Part shown: piece after piece, positions 11,470 through 23,410 of the stretch | How the letters are laid out: each line of letters opens with the position of its first letter | Position numbering within the stretch: position 1 is the first letter of the stretch | Assembly: GCA_021018995.1 (NCBI GenBank) | Contig: CM037586.1 | Location: 5,740,328-5,804,327, forward strand | Direction of reading: 5' to 3' | Source of the DNA: Chloranthus sessilifolius | Taxonomy: Eukaryota > Streptophyta > Magnoliopsida > Chloranthales > Chloranthaceae | DNA length: 64,000 nt | Translations under genes and position numbers: made by a program | The notes under the pieces: generated by a model | The model's database searches: none | What the model was told of the DNA's origin: nothing | The model's input: only the letters and a program-made list of their open reading frames with translations

Positions 11470-11965
11470 GACCATTGACTGCCTTGGATTAGATGATGTG
11501 GATCAATTTTCGTCCCAATGTTTCACCCAAATATATCTTGAGATAATGTTCCACCTATCACACGGTCAGAGGTTTTACACATTTGCAAGCGGGTTCTTTA
11601 CAATAAGAGGTTTTAGTACGGGATGCCAATGCGGGTTCCCATCCAAGCGGGTTCTTTACAATAAGAGGTTTTAGTACGGGAAAAAACTGATTGCCTTGAA
11701 TCAATAGATGGATATCGTTTTTCCTCGCAATCTTTTACCGAACATATCTTAAGGTCATGGCGTACCTATCAGACCTCAAATGTTGATCCCAAGTGGCACA
11801 CATCCCAAAAAATGATTGTGATCATTGATGTATTATGAGAAAGAGTTTTGAAGTCACTTCTAGGGATGTGTGTCATATGGAATCAACTCCCGACTGTCTG
11901 ATAGGTGCACCATAATATCAAGATCTATTATGTGAAAGATTAAGCAAAAATAACAAATTTCAATA
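11470..11965. mobile_element. Two partial family A MITEs joined by a tandem duplication
   Basis: The left arm of one copy (11470-11585) is followed by a nearly complete second copy (about 11690-11965). Between them a roughly 37-bp unit (starting aagcgggttctttacaataa) is repeated at 11587 and 11645. Arm signatures: tatcttgagataatg on the left, accataatatcaagatct on the right. Confidence 0.65.
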
Positions 11966-12386
11966 CTTGATTGGAAGCAATCAATGGTTTCTATGTTTGG
12001 AAACCTTTTTTACAGGTATAAAATTTCTAATTGGAAATAACATTACTCTTCTTTTTACAAAACTTCTTGCTGGAAATAACCTTACTCTTTGTTTTTTTTA
12101 AATAATTTTCGTAATTTCGATTAATGGGTTGAATAATATGGATGGTGTAGATTAAACTTTAGATGTGGTAAGAGTGGCCTCTAGATCTAGGTAAAATACC
12201 CACTCGTAATGATGATCATTCTGCATCCTTCACATTCAACCATCTAGGTAGTTACCAAAATATCGGTGATTAATCACGATTCTACGATTATCAATGTCGT
12301 TGACCATTTATCTCATGAGACCATCAATCTTATGGTTGACCCTGTACTTTTAAAAGATAAACACAGTCATAAGATTTCACCACAAT
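11966..12386. other. Spacer, nothing recognised
   Basis: No gene or delimited repeat. It ends in the SINE target site ttcaccacaat (12376-12386). Confidence 0.45.
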
Positions 12387-12656
12387 ACTAAAGAGGCATT
12401 AGCCCAGTTGGTACCCTCCCTCCATTGTGAGGGAGGAGGTCGTGGGTTGGATACTCGTGTTCCACGCTGTTTCTCACCCTTGTCTTTACAAGGTGTGGGT
12501 TGGGTTCGGTTAGTTAGTTAACCCTCATAACTGTAGTTGGTGTTCTTTTATGCTCCTCCCCAACTATCATATGTGTATGCGTGCCTGCTCCTCGGTTCTC
12601 AAGATTGTCTCAACTCTAAATAGTCGTATTTAAACAAAAAATAAAAATAAAAAAAA
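12387..12656 (+). mobile_element. tRNA-derived SINE with exact TSD
   Basis: The 11-bp TSD TTCACCACAAT lies at 12376-12386 and 12657-12667. The head has Pol III promoter-like boxes: box A TAGCCCAGTTGG at 12400-12411 and box B GGTTGGATACT near 12446-12456 (consensus GGTTCGANNCC, partly decayed). It ends in an A-rich tail. The length of 270 bp fits plant SINEs. It lies downstream of the RING gene on the opposite strand. Confidence 0.85.
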
Positions 12657-12711
12657 TTCACCACAATTGGTTAGAGCATTGGTCTTATAAGTGATTTCAC
12701 CACAATTGGTT

Positions 12712-12786
12712 AACAGAAAATAAATACATCAATTCTCAGAAATATTCATTAACAGAAAATAAATACATCAATTCTCGGAAATATTT
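12712..12786. repeat. Tandem duplication of about 37 bp at the 3' end of the RING gene
   Basis: Two adjacent units beginning aacagaaaataaatacatca, with two differences, lie immediately 3' of the RING stop codon. The RING CDS ends at the right edge of the second unit. Confidence 0.8.
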
Positions 12787-13636
12787 ATGCCGGCATTGCA
12801 AACCGACATAGTGGGCAAAGATGGCTCCGCTCCAGCCACCCTATTATGCAATCTCCATGAAAAATATGATTGCATGGCATCTCTATAATCTCAGCACCTC
12901 CACAAAATTCTTCCATGCAAATCACACACGAAGCCTCCTCGCCAGATTTCTTCTCCTCAAATCTTCTCCGCTTCAATAACTTAATCGAAGAACTCGATGC
13001 AGGGACCGCACCGAACCCTTCCCTTTGGCTATCTTCAACAGATTCTTGTAAAACCCTATTCATATAATCTTCAGAGTCACTATATTCTCTAGTTATGGAA
13101 ATAATTATATCGGCGACAACAAGTAATTTCGTTTCACCACTTTCTCTTGCTCGTGCCGCCAATTCGACAGCGCCTTTTAGAAATCTCCCTCCAATGATCT
13201 CGCAATTTGCTGCACTAATAATTCCCATGCTCAAAAGCATTTCCAAAATGGAGACCCAAGCCACATCAGATACCAAGAAGCGATCGAATTCGACCATACA
13301 AGCTCTCTCCATAAGCGACACCTCTTCCTCCCTTATAACAAAAGGGCCATAAAACCCGTTGCGAATTTGAAGTCGACTCTTGATTATTAAGCGGATTCCC
13401 ATGGAAACATGGTCTTCTCTGAGATCCCTTCCTTGGGCTCGTTCTCGAACTTGCTCCTGAGTCAAGGCTTCAATCGATAAACCTCTCCTCACCTCAGTTA
13501 TAGACATCACTATTGGTTCTTCTCTAAGCTCTTTTCTTTGAGTTGGGTACAAATTTTTCTGTTTTTTCAACACCGGCTTGTTTATATAGTCCTTCTTATA
13601 TAGTCCTAAGTTAAAAGTTGTTGTCAGTCCTAACAC
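12785..13636 (-). CDS. Intronless RING-H2 E3 ubiquitin ligase candidate
   Basis: 283 codons. The C-terminal 50 residues form a complete RING-H2 finger: CVIC, then C-N-H at PCNHIFHGDC, W at IIGWLE, and CPLC, i.e. C-x2-C-x11-C-x-H-x2-H-x2-C-x10-C-x2-C. Such domains recruit E2 enzymes to ubiquitinate substrates. The N-terminal 230 residues resemble no domain I know; they are predicted helical (long Leu/Ile/Ala runs near residues 120-190) and are shared with the paralogue at 9960-10558. There is no signal peptide or membrane segment. Start choice is uncertain: the ATG at 13636 gives 283 aa, while one at 13507 (MSITEVRRG) gives 240 aa and drops a Lys/Tyr-rich leader with no counterpart in the paralogue. 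Substrate and pathway are unknown. Confidence 0.85.
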   Translation of the reverse strand: MLGLTTTFNLGLYKKDYINKPVLKKQKNLYPTQRKELREEPIVMSITEVRRGLSIEALTQEQVRERAQGRDLREDHVSMGIRLIIKSRLQIRNGFYGPFVIREEEVSLMERACMVEFDRFLVSDVAWVSILEMLLSMGIISAANCEIIGGRFLKGAVELAARARESGETKLLVVADIIISITREYSDSEDYMNRVLQESVEDSQREGFGAVPASSSSIKLLKRRRFEEKKSGEEASCVICMEEFCGGAEIIEMPCNHIFHGDCIIGWLERSHLCPLCRFAMPA

Positions 13637-13639
13637 TAA

Positions 13640-14134
13640 TTAGATACCGCGTTCTGTTTAATTAGCAACATTAAAGATGCTAGTAGTTATCCTATCTCAC
13701 TGTTGTATCATCTTCACCGTCCATTCAACAAACGTTTCTTTTTTTTTTTGAGATGAACAACAAACGTTTCTTGGATTTCAAGATTTATCCTATAAAAATT
13801 GGAGTTTCAAAAGGTACAGTTAAGGTGATAGATCACAGGCTCAAAATTGGTGCTTTAGGGAGAATTAAATCTTCGGATCTGTTAGTTATAATATCATCCG
13901 CTGATTTTAATTTTAATGGTTAATATTAAATTTCATGAATCCGATGGTTCACATTCACTTATAGGCATATTTCTTTGGGCTGAGACATGTTCCAATAATG
14001 AATTACCATTTGGGCAATCTAGATTGCTCACAGAGTTGCACCGGCCAAATGGCTTATGATAAATCATACGTCAATGGTGTAAGATCATCTAAACATTATT
14101 TTAGTGTATAAATGACCTTCAGGAGCCACTATCC
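13640..14134. other. RING gene upstream region with a dispersed repeat
   Basis: No convincing TATA box for the minus-strand RING gene. The part from about 13870 to 14130 (containing gataaatcatacgtcaatgg and a conserved gatcatctaaac) recurs at about 15510-15770 and 48520-48630, so it is a dispersed repeat of unknown class. Confidence 0.5.
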
Positions 14135-14142
14135 CTATAAAG

Positions 14143-14350
14143 CAAGGATCAAAATTTTGGTTTTCGTTTCAATTTCGGAGGGGATCAAAACCGAAATTTT
14201 GGACCGAAATTTCGGCCGAAAATTTGAATTTCGGCCAAAATTTCAGCCAATAATTTCAATCCCACATATTCTATGACCGAAATTTCGGTCCCAAATTATC
14301 GTTTCAGTGGGGACCAAAACTGATAATTTTGGCCGAAATTTTGATCCTTG
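14143..14350. mobile_element. Family B palindrome-tiled MITE with exact TSD
   Basis: The TSD CTATAAAG lies at 14135-14142 and 14351-14358. TIRs are CAAGGATCAAAATTTTGG and, from the right, CAAGGATCAAAATTTCGG. The interior repeats the self-complementary word CCGAAATTTCGG(CC) several times. It is 208 bp with no ORF, and the 8-bp TSD suggests hAT. Confidence 0.85.
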
Positions 14351-14489
14351 CTATAAAGTAGTAAGTAACTACGGATCGGTTTGGATAGGGGGAAGGAAAA
14401 GAAACGGTGGGAAAAGACTAGAAATGGTGGGGAAAGTTTATTTGAATAAGCGTTAAACACGGAAATAGTGTTTAAATGATTTGACACCC

Positions 14490-14720
14490 TTAAGGGCCTG
14501 TATTGATAAAAATAGTGGAAACATGGGAAAGCAAAATAATATTCCTATAATTTCCTATGCATACCTAAGTTGTAGAAAATCATGGGATGCCTTTTTTCCC
14601 TTTATTTTTCATTGTTCGGATAACCACATTGTTAGTTGGGAAAATGCAGGATTAACCAAATTCTATATTTGGATACATATATAAGAAATTGTAGGAAAAT
14701 AATATATCTAAAATGACCAA
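14490..14720. repeat. Dispersed repeat, copy 1
   Basis: Similar by eye to 26505-26735: both contain aaaatcatgggat, then cctttatttttc.ttgtt.ggata and tttttggatacatatg. The class is unknown; no ORF. Confidence 0.55.
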
Positions 14721-14944
14721 AAAATTATATATGTATTAAATTTTTTTCTCTTTACATATCTTTAGTGAATTGCTCTAGTGGTTGACCTAGTGTTTTGTGA
14801 AGGTTAGGTTCTAAGTTGAAACTTTACGTGTAATAAATTGTTTATTTTTTTAAATTAATTATATTAGAGCATATACAACATATACGTGAGTATATAGGTG
14901 AAAACAAATGGTCAATTGACCACCCAAGTCATAATATGACTCTG

Positions 14945-15125
14945 ATTCTAATTTTTGGGGATGTGTGCCATATAGAATCAACACCAGACCATCTGATAGG
15001 GGCGTCATGATCTTAAGATCTATCATGAGGAAGATGAAAAAAAATAATCTCCATCGTCTGATTCAAATTAGTCAATGGTTTTCGTCCGTGAAAAAATTGT
15101 GTTGTATTACTGCACGGGTGAGAAG
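14945..15125. repeat. Family A MITE fragment (right arm)
   Basis: Contains ggggatgtgtgccatat, agaatcaacaccagacc, and catgatcttaagatct, the right-arm signature of family A. The left arm is missing. Confidence 0.65.
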
Positions 15126-16140
15126 AGTGATAAGAAGTCCAAAGGGTCAGAAGATAGAAAATCGATTTCTTACCCTTTGGATCTCATCCAAGCAACGAGA
15201 ATCTCGACAATTCATTTGCTGCATATGAGTTTTTCCTTATTTCTCTTTGTTTCCCTTCAAACTAATTCACATTTTCAAATGATAGATCATACATCAAAGG
15301 GTAATGGCCCAAAAATTAAACTTTTTAAGAGAAACTCAAACAGAGAGAAACTATAAAAAAAGTTTAAGGAAAACACAAAGAAAAAACAAGTAGAGGAACT
15401 AAGACATGGTGGGAAGACCACCACAGTTGCAGATGAAGGGTCCTTGGCCAGAGAGAGTTAACGGTCGATTTAACTGAGAAAGATCTGTCTTTGTTTTCAA
15501 ATCATTGTTTTTAGTTTTAATGGCTGATAATAAAGTTCATCAATCAGATGGTTCATATCTACTAATAAGTATAATTTTTTGTGTTGGGCTATTTTCCAAT
15601 GATGGATTGTCACTTGGATAATTTAGATTGGTCAAAATATGCGCCACATGCCATAAAAATAAATCATACTTCAATAATGTGAGATAGAAAGTATAAATTT
15701 AATAGTATAAGATCATTTAAACACTTTTTTAGTGTTTAAATATCGGTCTAGAGTTATTATCCTTAATGGTAGTTCTTAGTTATTTTTATTACTGTTATTA
15801 GTAGTAGAGAGGGAGCGAAAACTTGCACCCGACATTTGTATAATAGCAAATGCAAAAGACTTCGTTATTTTTGAAACAGATCAACACCATCTAAGTCATT
15901 TTATTTAAAGACTAGGAAAATGCACCAGGCATTAGAATGCATTTAGAGTATTGAAGGGGGTCAAGGAGCTAGCCGCCAGGTTGGGTGGGGTCCTTCCGCG
16001 AATGGGAAATTTCCATATAAGTAGGCTATTAATCTTATACGGAATGGAGAAACAAAGGATGCATGGTGCAAATTCATTTGCACAGTATTATATGACAGGC
16101 AGATTTTATGCAGACAAAGTATAGGTGACTGATGTGTTGG
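15126..16140. other. Repeat-rich spacer, no gene
   Basis: 15510-15770 is the second copy of the dispersed repeat seen at 13870-14130. The rest shows no coding similarity. Confidence 0.5.
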
Positions 16141-16143
16141 GAC

Positions 16144-16505
16144 TATGGTATCAAAAATCGGCTGATACCAATACAAATTGGCGATACCTATCGATTTCTC
16201 GGCAAACTAATACGTATCGGTATCTCAACTCGGTATCGGATACCGTATCGGATATCAGCCAATACAGTATCAATTTCGGCCGATATGTCTATTTTCTATT
16301 TTTTTTTGTTTAAAATATGCCGATACGTATTAGTATACAAAAATTAAGACTATTAGTGGCAGTCATAAACTGTCGCTAATAATAAAAAAACTATCACTAA
16401 TACCTTTGTCGCTAATAGTCTTAATAATTTTTTTATTAATAGCCTTATTTTTTATAGTGTCGTCTAATGCGTATCAGCCAATGCGTATCGATCTTTTATG
16501 GACCA
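16144..16505. mobile_element. Family B element (GATACGTATC type) with nested CACTA MITE
   Basis: Rich in reiterated cgatacgtatcgg, ggtatcggataccgtatcgg and similar self-complementary words. The left end atggtatcaaaaatcggc resembles the family B TIR. A CACTA-type MITE (16333-16459) splits it. Boundaries are approximate; no clear TSD. Confidence 0.6.
16333..16459. mobile_element. CACTA-type MITE, degraded ends
   Basis: Contains taagactattagtggcag near the left end and gctaatagtcttaataa and tatagtg near the right. The same family as the TSD-flanked copies at 17093, 23957, 27066, 39760 and 41176. No matching TSD here. Confidence 0.6.
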
Positions 16506-17092
16506 ATTCTTGAGTCCGATACCGATTTAAATAACTTAATTGACAAGCAATTAGTTGCAAGTGCAGTGGGGCCAAATAATGCAGTAGCAGAATTTTGGAC
16601 GCAAGCGAAAAATTACTTGAAAAGCATTATTGTTGATGCTTCTATTAAAAGTTGAAGACTTTGGTTCCAATCGTCGACCAGCGGGGCACTCGCAGTAAAA
16701 GGGTAGGATGTCTGCACGCTTTTCTATTAAAAACAAAAAAATGTTTGATTTGAGGAAAAAAAATTGGCGTGAAAGAGAAATTTAATCATCATATGATTAA
16801 ATATAGTCAAAGACTAACATCTGATTCAATAGTTGACTTTGATAAATTTGATGATAAAATTCATGTTTTGTGCCAATTTTTTGCCTTAGAGATCTTTATA
16901 TCATGGTCTTCAAATCACACAGCCCATACGGTGTTCAATGTAGCACATATCTCAAAAATAACAAATTTTAACCATGAGCCAAGGTATAAATCCCTTGTGT
17001 AAGTTTTAGCTACTTTATTATTATTATTATTATATTATGAAGCCCGATACTTTGAGAGCGAAAGTAGGGATGATATCCATACCTTCAAACTT
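16506..17092. other. Spacer with unidentified short open frames
   Basis: A frame near 16520-16655 gives about 40 residues of protein-like composition but no recognisable domain. Nothing else is supported. Confidence 0.35.
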
Positions 17093-17236
17093 CACTATAA
17101 ATATAAGACTATTAGTGGCAATTTTTGCCGTTATTAACAAAAATACTATTAAAAACTATTAAGACTATTAGCGACAGTTTTTTTGTTAATAACAATAGTT
17201 TTTGGTTGCCGCTAATAATCTTATTTTTTTGTAGTG
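17093..17236. mobile_element. CACTA-type MITE with TSD CTT
   Basis: The left end cactataaatataagactat and right end cttatttttttgtagtg are inverted repeats. The 3-bp TSD is CTT (17090-17092, 17237-17239). The arms contain ctattagtggcaatt and its complement. A 3-bp TSD and CACTA ends define the CACTA superfamily. Confidence 0.8.
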
Positions 17237-17991
17237 CTTGCAAGATGCATCTAAAAAAATTTAAAAAAAAGATATCCGTCTACTATGTAAAAGTTAGTCA
17301 ATGCTGCAGATTTTCAACGCACCAGGTCTAGGTGATAGAAGAGAAAGTTTGACCTGAATTTCAAAGGGAAAAATTATTTGAGTTTTCTTTTTCTTCCTAA
17401 AAACCTGAAGGAGTGCCCTGGAGGGCCGCACCTGGATGCTAGATTACATGCCACGTGGTAGTATCAATTGGCCCTGTCGGCCTTGCAACCTGGCCCAGCC
17501 AAGCCTAGAAAAACCTTGCTTTTTAATGACTTAACCTAGCATGTATGTATGGCCAGGCTTAGATGATGGAGGCCTGAAAATATCGAGCCGAGTTAGAGCC
17601 TAACGATGTGCCCCCGCTTAATATATGTATACACACACGCACACACACATATGCAGCCATGTAGGTATCATTTGGGTGTCACATGGCACCTACCAAGGCA
17701 ACATGTGGAAGGTAGATTAGATCCATCTCCAAAATGAAAAAATAAGAATTACATCATCCCCACCCTCCCAAAGTTAGAAAAAATCAAATGCACTACGTTA
17801 ATGGGGTGGAGGGCCAAAGTTTAACCACCTATTTAAGGAGCTAGAAATTGGTACAACTGAATTTTTGTGGGTAGAATCATATGCTGTGTGGGTAATGATC
17901 GCAAAGTGAGTTTTTGTTTTGGGAGCACATGGCTTGGCACATGATCCCAACACTAGTATAGCATTCAACCGCTACACCTCTAAGGCATTTA

Positions 17992-18034
<43 letters not shown>

Positions 18035-19432
18035 TAAACATAGTTTATGTCAATTTTTCATGCCTAAAATGCCCCGAACCCCGAACTCATCCCTCAATTC
18101 CCTCCTCTCTCCCGTAATCTCTCACTAATCTCTCTTTGTCTCTCTAATCTCTTAGCTATTGTCTCGCTCTTCTCTCTCTCTCTCTAATATCTTCCTCTAG
18201 CTAATCTGTATCTCTGGCTGTCACTAATTCCTCTCTTTCTCTCTCCTTCGACTCAGCTTAGGTTTCTTCGTCTTCATCTTCGCCTGCAAAAAGAAAATAG
18301 TTGAAGCCATTGCTTGCTTCTTCAAAGAAGAAGAGCGCAACACTCTTTGGAGTCAGTTACATTCTTTGAGTTCATCAATCCTATTTGGGTAAACCCTTAA
18401 AAAAAATAATTAATAAATAAGGGGAAATATCTCTTCCCCCTTTTGTGTTGAATCTCTGTGTATTTGTTATTTTTATATTTTTATTTTAGTTTTTTAAGAT
18501 TCGTCAGTTTGAATTCCTCCTTCTGTTGTTTATTTCAATAGGGCTTTGTTTGATTCCTTGTACCTCATAGGATTTGCTTCTTAATTTTACAAGATTCATC
18601 ATCATCATCATTTTTCTTGGTTAGATTCTATAGTTCATATTGGAAATTTTGTTTTGAGATCAATCCTCATAATATCTATGGGTTTAAACCCAGCCAAAGG
18701 CGCTGGGCTTGAATCAATTGATTTATAGTTACCGACGATCTCTCTATAGTCAAAATACTATGGATCAATGGTATATGATCTACTTGTTATGAAGATCAAT
18801 GATCTACGAAAGGGATCAATAGTTTGAGGCCTTTTCGTTTTAAAACATAATAACTATAAATCAATATTTTTAATTGATAGATATAGTTAAAGGTATGAGC
18901 TATGGAATTCTCATGAAAAGTTGCTATCATTTGATATTTTATTTAATTAACTTATATAATTTTGGATTTTTAGTAAAAAAGAATTTGGGCATATTGAGAT
19001 ATAAATTAAATTATCATGGAACGTGTTACAGGTTTACTATAACTTGCTAATTCATCACAGTAAGTAAATTACATATCCATTGGGTTAACATAATATAAAC
19101 TACAAAATAACTCTCTCTCTCTCAAATTTTTTGTTAAACTAAGCAAGGTGTTCTGCATTTGTATCTACTGAAAGGTAGGGGTGCAAGGTTTGACCCAAAC
19201 CGAAAGTTCTACATAAGTATTGAAACATTAAGCATCCATATGACATTAAACCCCATGTCTATACTATTTGAGCCTCCATTGAATCCAATTCATGATGATC
19301 GAATGGTGACGGATGGAAGTAAGATTGCAAAAATTGTGCACAGATAAAGAAATCAAAAAATTTATTTGTTATCAATCGAAAGCCATTCGGACCCATATCA
19401 TAGGACCGTGCTCCGCACGATGATAGTGCAGC
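17237..19432. other. Non-coding stretch with microsatellites
   Basis: A (CA)n run lies near 17632-17650 and a (TA)n tract at about 17994-18032, followed by a CT-rich stretch (18090-18250) that could be a 5' leader or part of an unrecognised element. No coding frame with similarity. The small frame at 17919-18128 is mostly translated microsatellite. Confidence 0.5.
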
Positions 19433-19437
19433 CCTTC

Positions 19438-20391
19438 TGTAATGACCTGAAAAATTCGAGCCCGAACTCGACTGACCCCGTGTGAGTGTTCGACACGGTA
19501 ACCAATGTCGTCATGAGTTTTTATATAATATTAAATCATTAAATAATGTCGGGATAACATGGTGCGAAAGGATTCAAGTTTAAAAGTTGATTTAAGCCTT
19601 TAGTGGATAACCTGTGCACAGACTCACCATGTGCCGCTCAACGCCGAAGCCAAGTTTAAGGTAAGTGGATAGAATTTTGTAACAAATATCTAAGATATTT
19701 AGTTGGATTTTTTCGGTTATAAGAGAAAGAGAGAAGGGTTGCTTAATGGCTAAGTTTAGCCTTTTAAAAATTTGAAGAGATAGAGAGAGTGAGCCGAAAG
19801 CCATTGAAGCACCGTCACCTTTGAACCCTTTGTGAGATTTCGACCGTGTGATCGCATGCAATCTCCGCAGAACACGTGACGCCGGTATCGATGGTGCTCC
19901 GCCGTTTGTAAATTCTGAATCGAACCATCCAAACCACTTTTCTTTTGAAACCCATTTTCAAAGAACGTTCCGTCTCGTGATCGTTAACCGCGTGTTGAGA
20001 AGATTGAAATCGATCCGGGATCGTTGATGACTTCATCTTGAGTTTGCTGTGACCATTAGCTGTGAAATTGCCGTAGGAATCCGTAGATTTCGCTCTGAAA
20101 TCCTCTTTGGACAATACTCTTCAAACCGTGAAATTGATCGGTGAAAAGGTATGATTTTATTGAGATTGATGGTCTAAATTCGTAAAATAAAAGTCTTAAC
20201 ATGTATGTGTGTATGTGTGTGTGTGTGATTAGTCGAAAATCATTAAAGATTTGGGTGAAATTTGAAGGAAAATAGACCAAGGAAGATGACCGAGGGTTTT
20301 GAACCTGTCGAAATTCGAACCATCAAATTTGGAATCCGATCGATCAAATTTAGAAATGATCGATCAAATTGGAATTCGATCAATCAAATTG

Positions 20392-20471
<80 letters not shown>

Positions 20472-22520
20472 CATAAAGTATGGTTTTTTTTTGGAATTTG
20501 ATCGATCAAATTGGAATCTGATCGATCAAATTGGGAATCCGATCAATCAAATTGGACTGAAGTGCCGACACTGCTTTGATATTTTGGCCATAACGTTTTC
20601 CTTTGAACTCCGATTGATGCGATTCTTGTGGCGTTGGAAAGAAGACAACGAGCTCTACAACTTTTATGAATTAACAAACTCATGAATCAAATGTTTTGAG
20701 GGTTAAAATTAAGCAGAAAGTTGGGTCAAGTTTCGAGTCAGTACGAACTAGCCCATTTCTGACTCGTTTGTGAGTGAGCACTATAAATACGTTGATTTTG
20801 TTAGTAATTAGATTTATTCCTTAATACATCATCGTATGTGTGATGTAGATTGAAAGTTGGAGTGTCATAGATTTGAACTGTTGGATTACTTTGAATGGTT
20901 CCGAAATTAAGGAAGGGGAAACTCAACGAAAATTATATTTTATAAATTGATTCATGATTTCTTTGATATTCGACATGATTCTTTGTTTCCATTTTGACAT
21001 GTTTTGTTTCCGTTATGTTCCCGCATATGTTCTGATATATTCTGTTTTTGTCCTGTTTCCGCATGTGTTCTGATATGTTTTATTTCTGTTCTGTTTTTGC
21101 ATATGATCTAACTATTCTGTTTTCAACTTTTGAATCCGATACGTTCTGTTCAGTATGCTTTGATCTGTTTCGTTCTGATGATATATTCATTCTGTTAAAT
21201 TTAATTCATCCTATTTTTGTGTTTGTGATCCGCCTTGTCTAAATTGCATACGAACCTTGAATTCAATTAAGTTAGGAACGGTGTACGATAAGAAAGCGTA
21301 ATGTGATTAGACTTGACTTCTGAGTTTGAGTCATAGTGAGGTTTCTTTCTCAGGCATGTGAAACTTTAAACGTAGGCATCCATGTACGGATGCAACTCCT
21401 CTATGGTATTATGCGATGTCACACGAAGTACATCCAGGTTACTATGGACCCTATCCCTTAGAAAACATGATTGTGAAGCTATCGCACTGTGACCCATTCT
21501 AGTTAAACTAAGACAATAGGGAATATGATTATGTTAAGGGCCTTGTTTAGAATGAGGGATAACTGTTGACCTGAACTGTACTTGCGGACATAGAGTGGAT
21601 GATTGGACTCTGAACTTTAGAAATAAGATAGACTTAGTGTGGATTAATTAAGTTAAGGGTGAACCTTGAACCCCGTATCTGAGTGTGAATGTGAGTATTG
21701 AGAACATATCCGGACTTTGACTGTGAGTAGACATTGACAAGTGGACCGGTACGGCGGTTATTCGTACACAATGTACAGTGCATAACATACATAGTGGGCC
21801 GATACAGCGGCGATCCGTACACATTGCATAACATACATAAGTGAATGCAGTAAAGTAAACACAATGAGTGAAGTGAATACTGAGTGAACAAAGTGAACAC
21901 AATGAGTGAAGTAAATACGGAAATCTGGAAATTGAGTACGGTGAATAAGAATTACAAGCTTTTGTTTCTGTTATCAAATATCTGCCTTGTTATAGCTTTT
22001 GTTTTGCCATCAAATGTTTGATCTGTTATCACTTTTATTCTGCTATCGATTATCTGATTTGTTAAATCTTTGAATTTCGTCTTGAATATCTGATCTGCTT
22101 CTGCTTTGACCTTTGTCATTAGTAAGATGTAACTGCTATTGATGTTCTTCTACTAAGTTTAGATGTTAGCTTACCCCCAACTATACGTCACAGGTGTAGC
22201 TCTTCATCGGGACTTTGGACTTGAGAAGAATTTGAAGTTGCCTATTGGAGGGAGAGCTCAATTGGTTTGACACAATGACTTCTGTGTTTTAAACTTGGTA
22301 CATCCCTTTGTTTTAGATGTTTTGTATAAAATTAGAGGTTTTTAGTTATGCCATATGCATATTTGTTTTAATTTTCGTTTAAAAGGTGTTTATATACCAA
22401 GTAAATTTTGTATCAGATTGTGTTCTACGATCTAGCGGTCTGAGTTTCTCATTTGGTTTGGTTTAAAGAAAAAAAAAAATATCTTAAAAAATTTAGGTTG
22501 GAAAAATTCGGGCTGTCACA
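19438..22520 (-). mobile_element. 3.08-kb solo LTR
   Basis: Read on the minus strand it starts TGTGACAGCCCGAA and ends TTTTTCAGGTCATTACA, with short inverted termini (TGT...ACA). The TSD CCTTC lies at 19433-19437 and 22521-22525. No internal domain, primer site or coding sequence is present, so it is a solo LTR left by unequal recombination. LTRs of about 3 kb starting TGTGACAGCCC are seen in plant Ty3/gypsy elements (established; exact lineage not assigned). Inside are a 78-bp (TA)n tract (20393-20470), six or so copies of a gatcgatcaaattgg unit around it, and several imperfect tandem blocks near 21000-21240 and 21760-21920. Confidence 0.85.
20316..20560. repeat. GATCGATCAAATTGGAAT units flanking a (TA)n tract
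   Basis: Imperfect units of about 18-20 bp (ccgatcgatcaaatt) stand on both sides of the (TA)n tract at 20393-20470, all in direct orientation. They lie inside the solo LTR. Confidence 0.75.
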
Positions 22521-22525
22521 CCTTC

Positions 22526-23402
22526 TAAGCTTGCGAGTGTGTGAGGCTTATGGTGGTCTTTTCGGCAGCCATAACCCACACCATTGCAAGATCGAAGATT
22601 AAATTGGATGCACCATCATGCAATTCTGATATCAACTAATATGAGACTTCCTTAATTAAGCAAAACAAAAAAAATAGGATAACCAACAGAATTGGAAACA
22701 CCAAGACTTCAATTTGGATTAATTGTTTGCTATTGAAATTATACAATTAGGCGTAGGATCAGGTCATCATCTCCATGAACTCTTCAAAATTCACTATCGC
22801 AAAAGCGTTCCTAAGATCTTCAATGCACTTAGCTGAATCACACTCTGTCTTTTCTTTTTTTTCGAGTAGTAACGAACACTTGAAATGCTATATTTTTTTT
22901 TAATGTTCAAATCACCCGATAAATGTCTAAAAATCAAATTTAATCATTTAAAGGTCTTAACTTCCACGTGCATTTACACGTGCCTTTTTATTAGTATATA
23001 TATATGGTAACTGTGCTTAAGGTTCATTTGAGTGCATGACAATGACTACATTTGAATGCTAGATTAGGAGTCATGAGGCACGTGATTGCAAGTTACACCA
23101 CACCTCTAATGATTACCCTATCATGTTTTTAGAAAAATAAATATTTATGAATTTTTTGCGCTTCAAATTATAAGTGAAAATTTCAAGTTCATGACCTAAA
23201 CATTATGCACTACTAAAATTTTGCACCTTTGACCAAAGATTCAAGGGTGTATAAATACCCTTCTTAATTCTTTTAGATGGTACAGTATTGACCTTGGGCA
23301 AGTTGTCTTGCCACCCGATCCTTAAGTTGAGTGTCATGTGGCGCTCAATTTGTTCAAACAAAAGGTTAACCCAGATTGTAGTTTCCACTTTCATGTATCA
23401 TG
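22526..23402. other. Spacer with one EF-hand-like peptide remnant
   Basis: Apart from the short minus-strand EF-hand-like end at 22759-22857, nothing coding is recognised. A run of tatata lies near 22995. Confidence 0.45.
22759..22857 (-). pseudogene. Possible calmodulin-like EF-hand C-terminal fragment
   Basis: The minus-strand frame ends NFEEFMEMMT-stop, which looks like the end of the last EF-hand of calmodulin-like proteins (…VNFEEFM.MM). The 20 residues before it do not form a clear Ca-binding loop. No upstream EF-hands were found. It could be chance; kept as a weak call. Confidence 0.3.
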
Positions 23403-23410
23403 TCACGTCC

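Noticed and set aside
17919-18128. Open frame on + with a Tyr-Ile repeat
   Set aside because: It is mostly a translated (TA)n microsatellite.
20262-20471. Open frame with long Tyr-Ile run inside the solo LTR
   Set aside because: Translated (TA)n plus direct repeats; no protein similarity.
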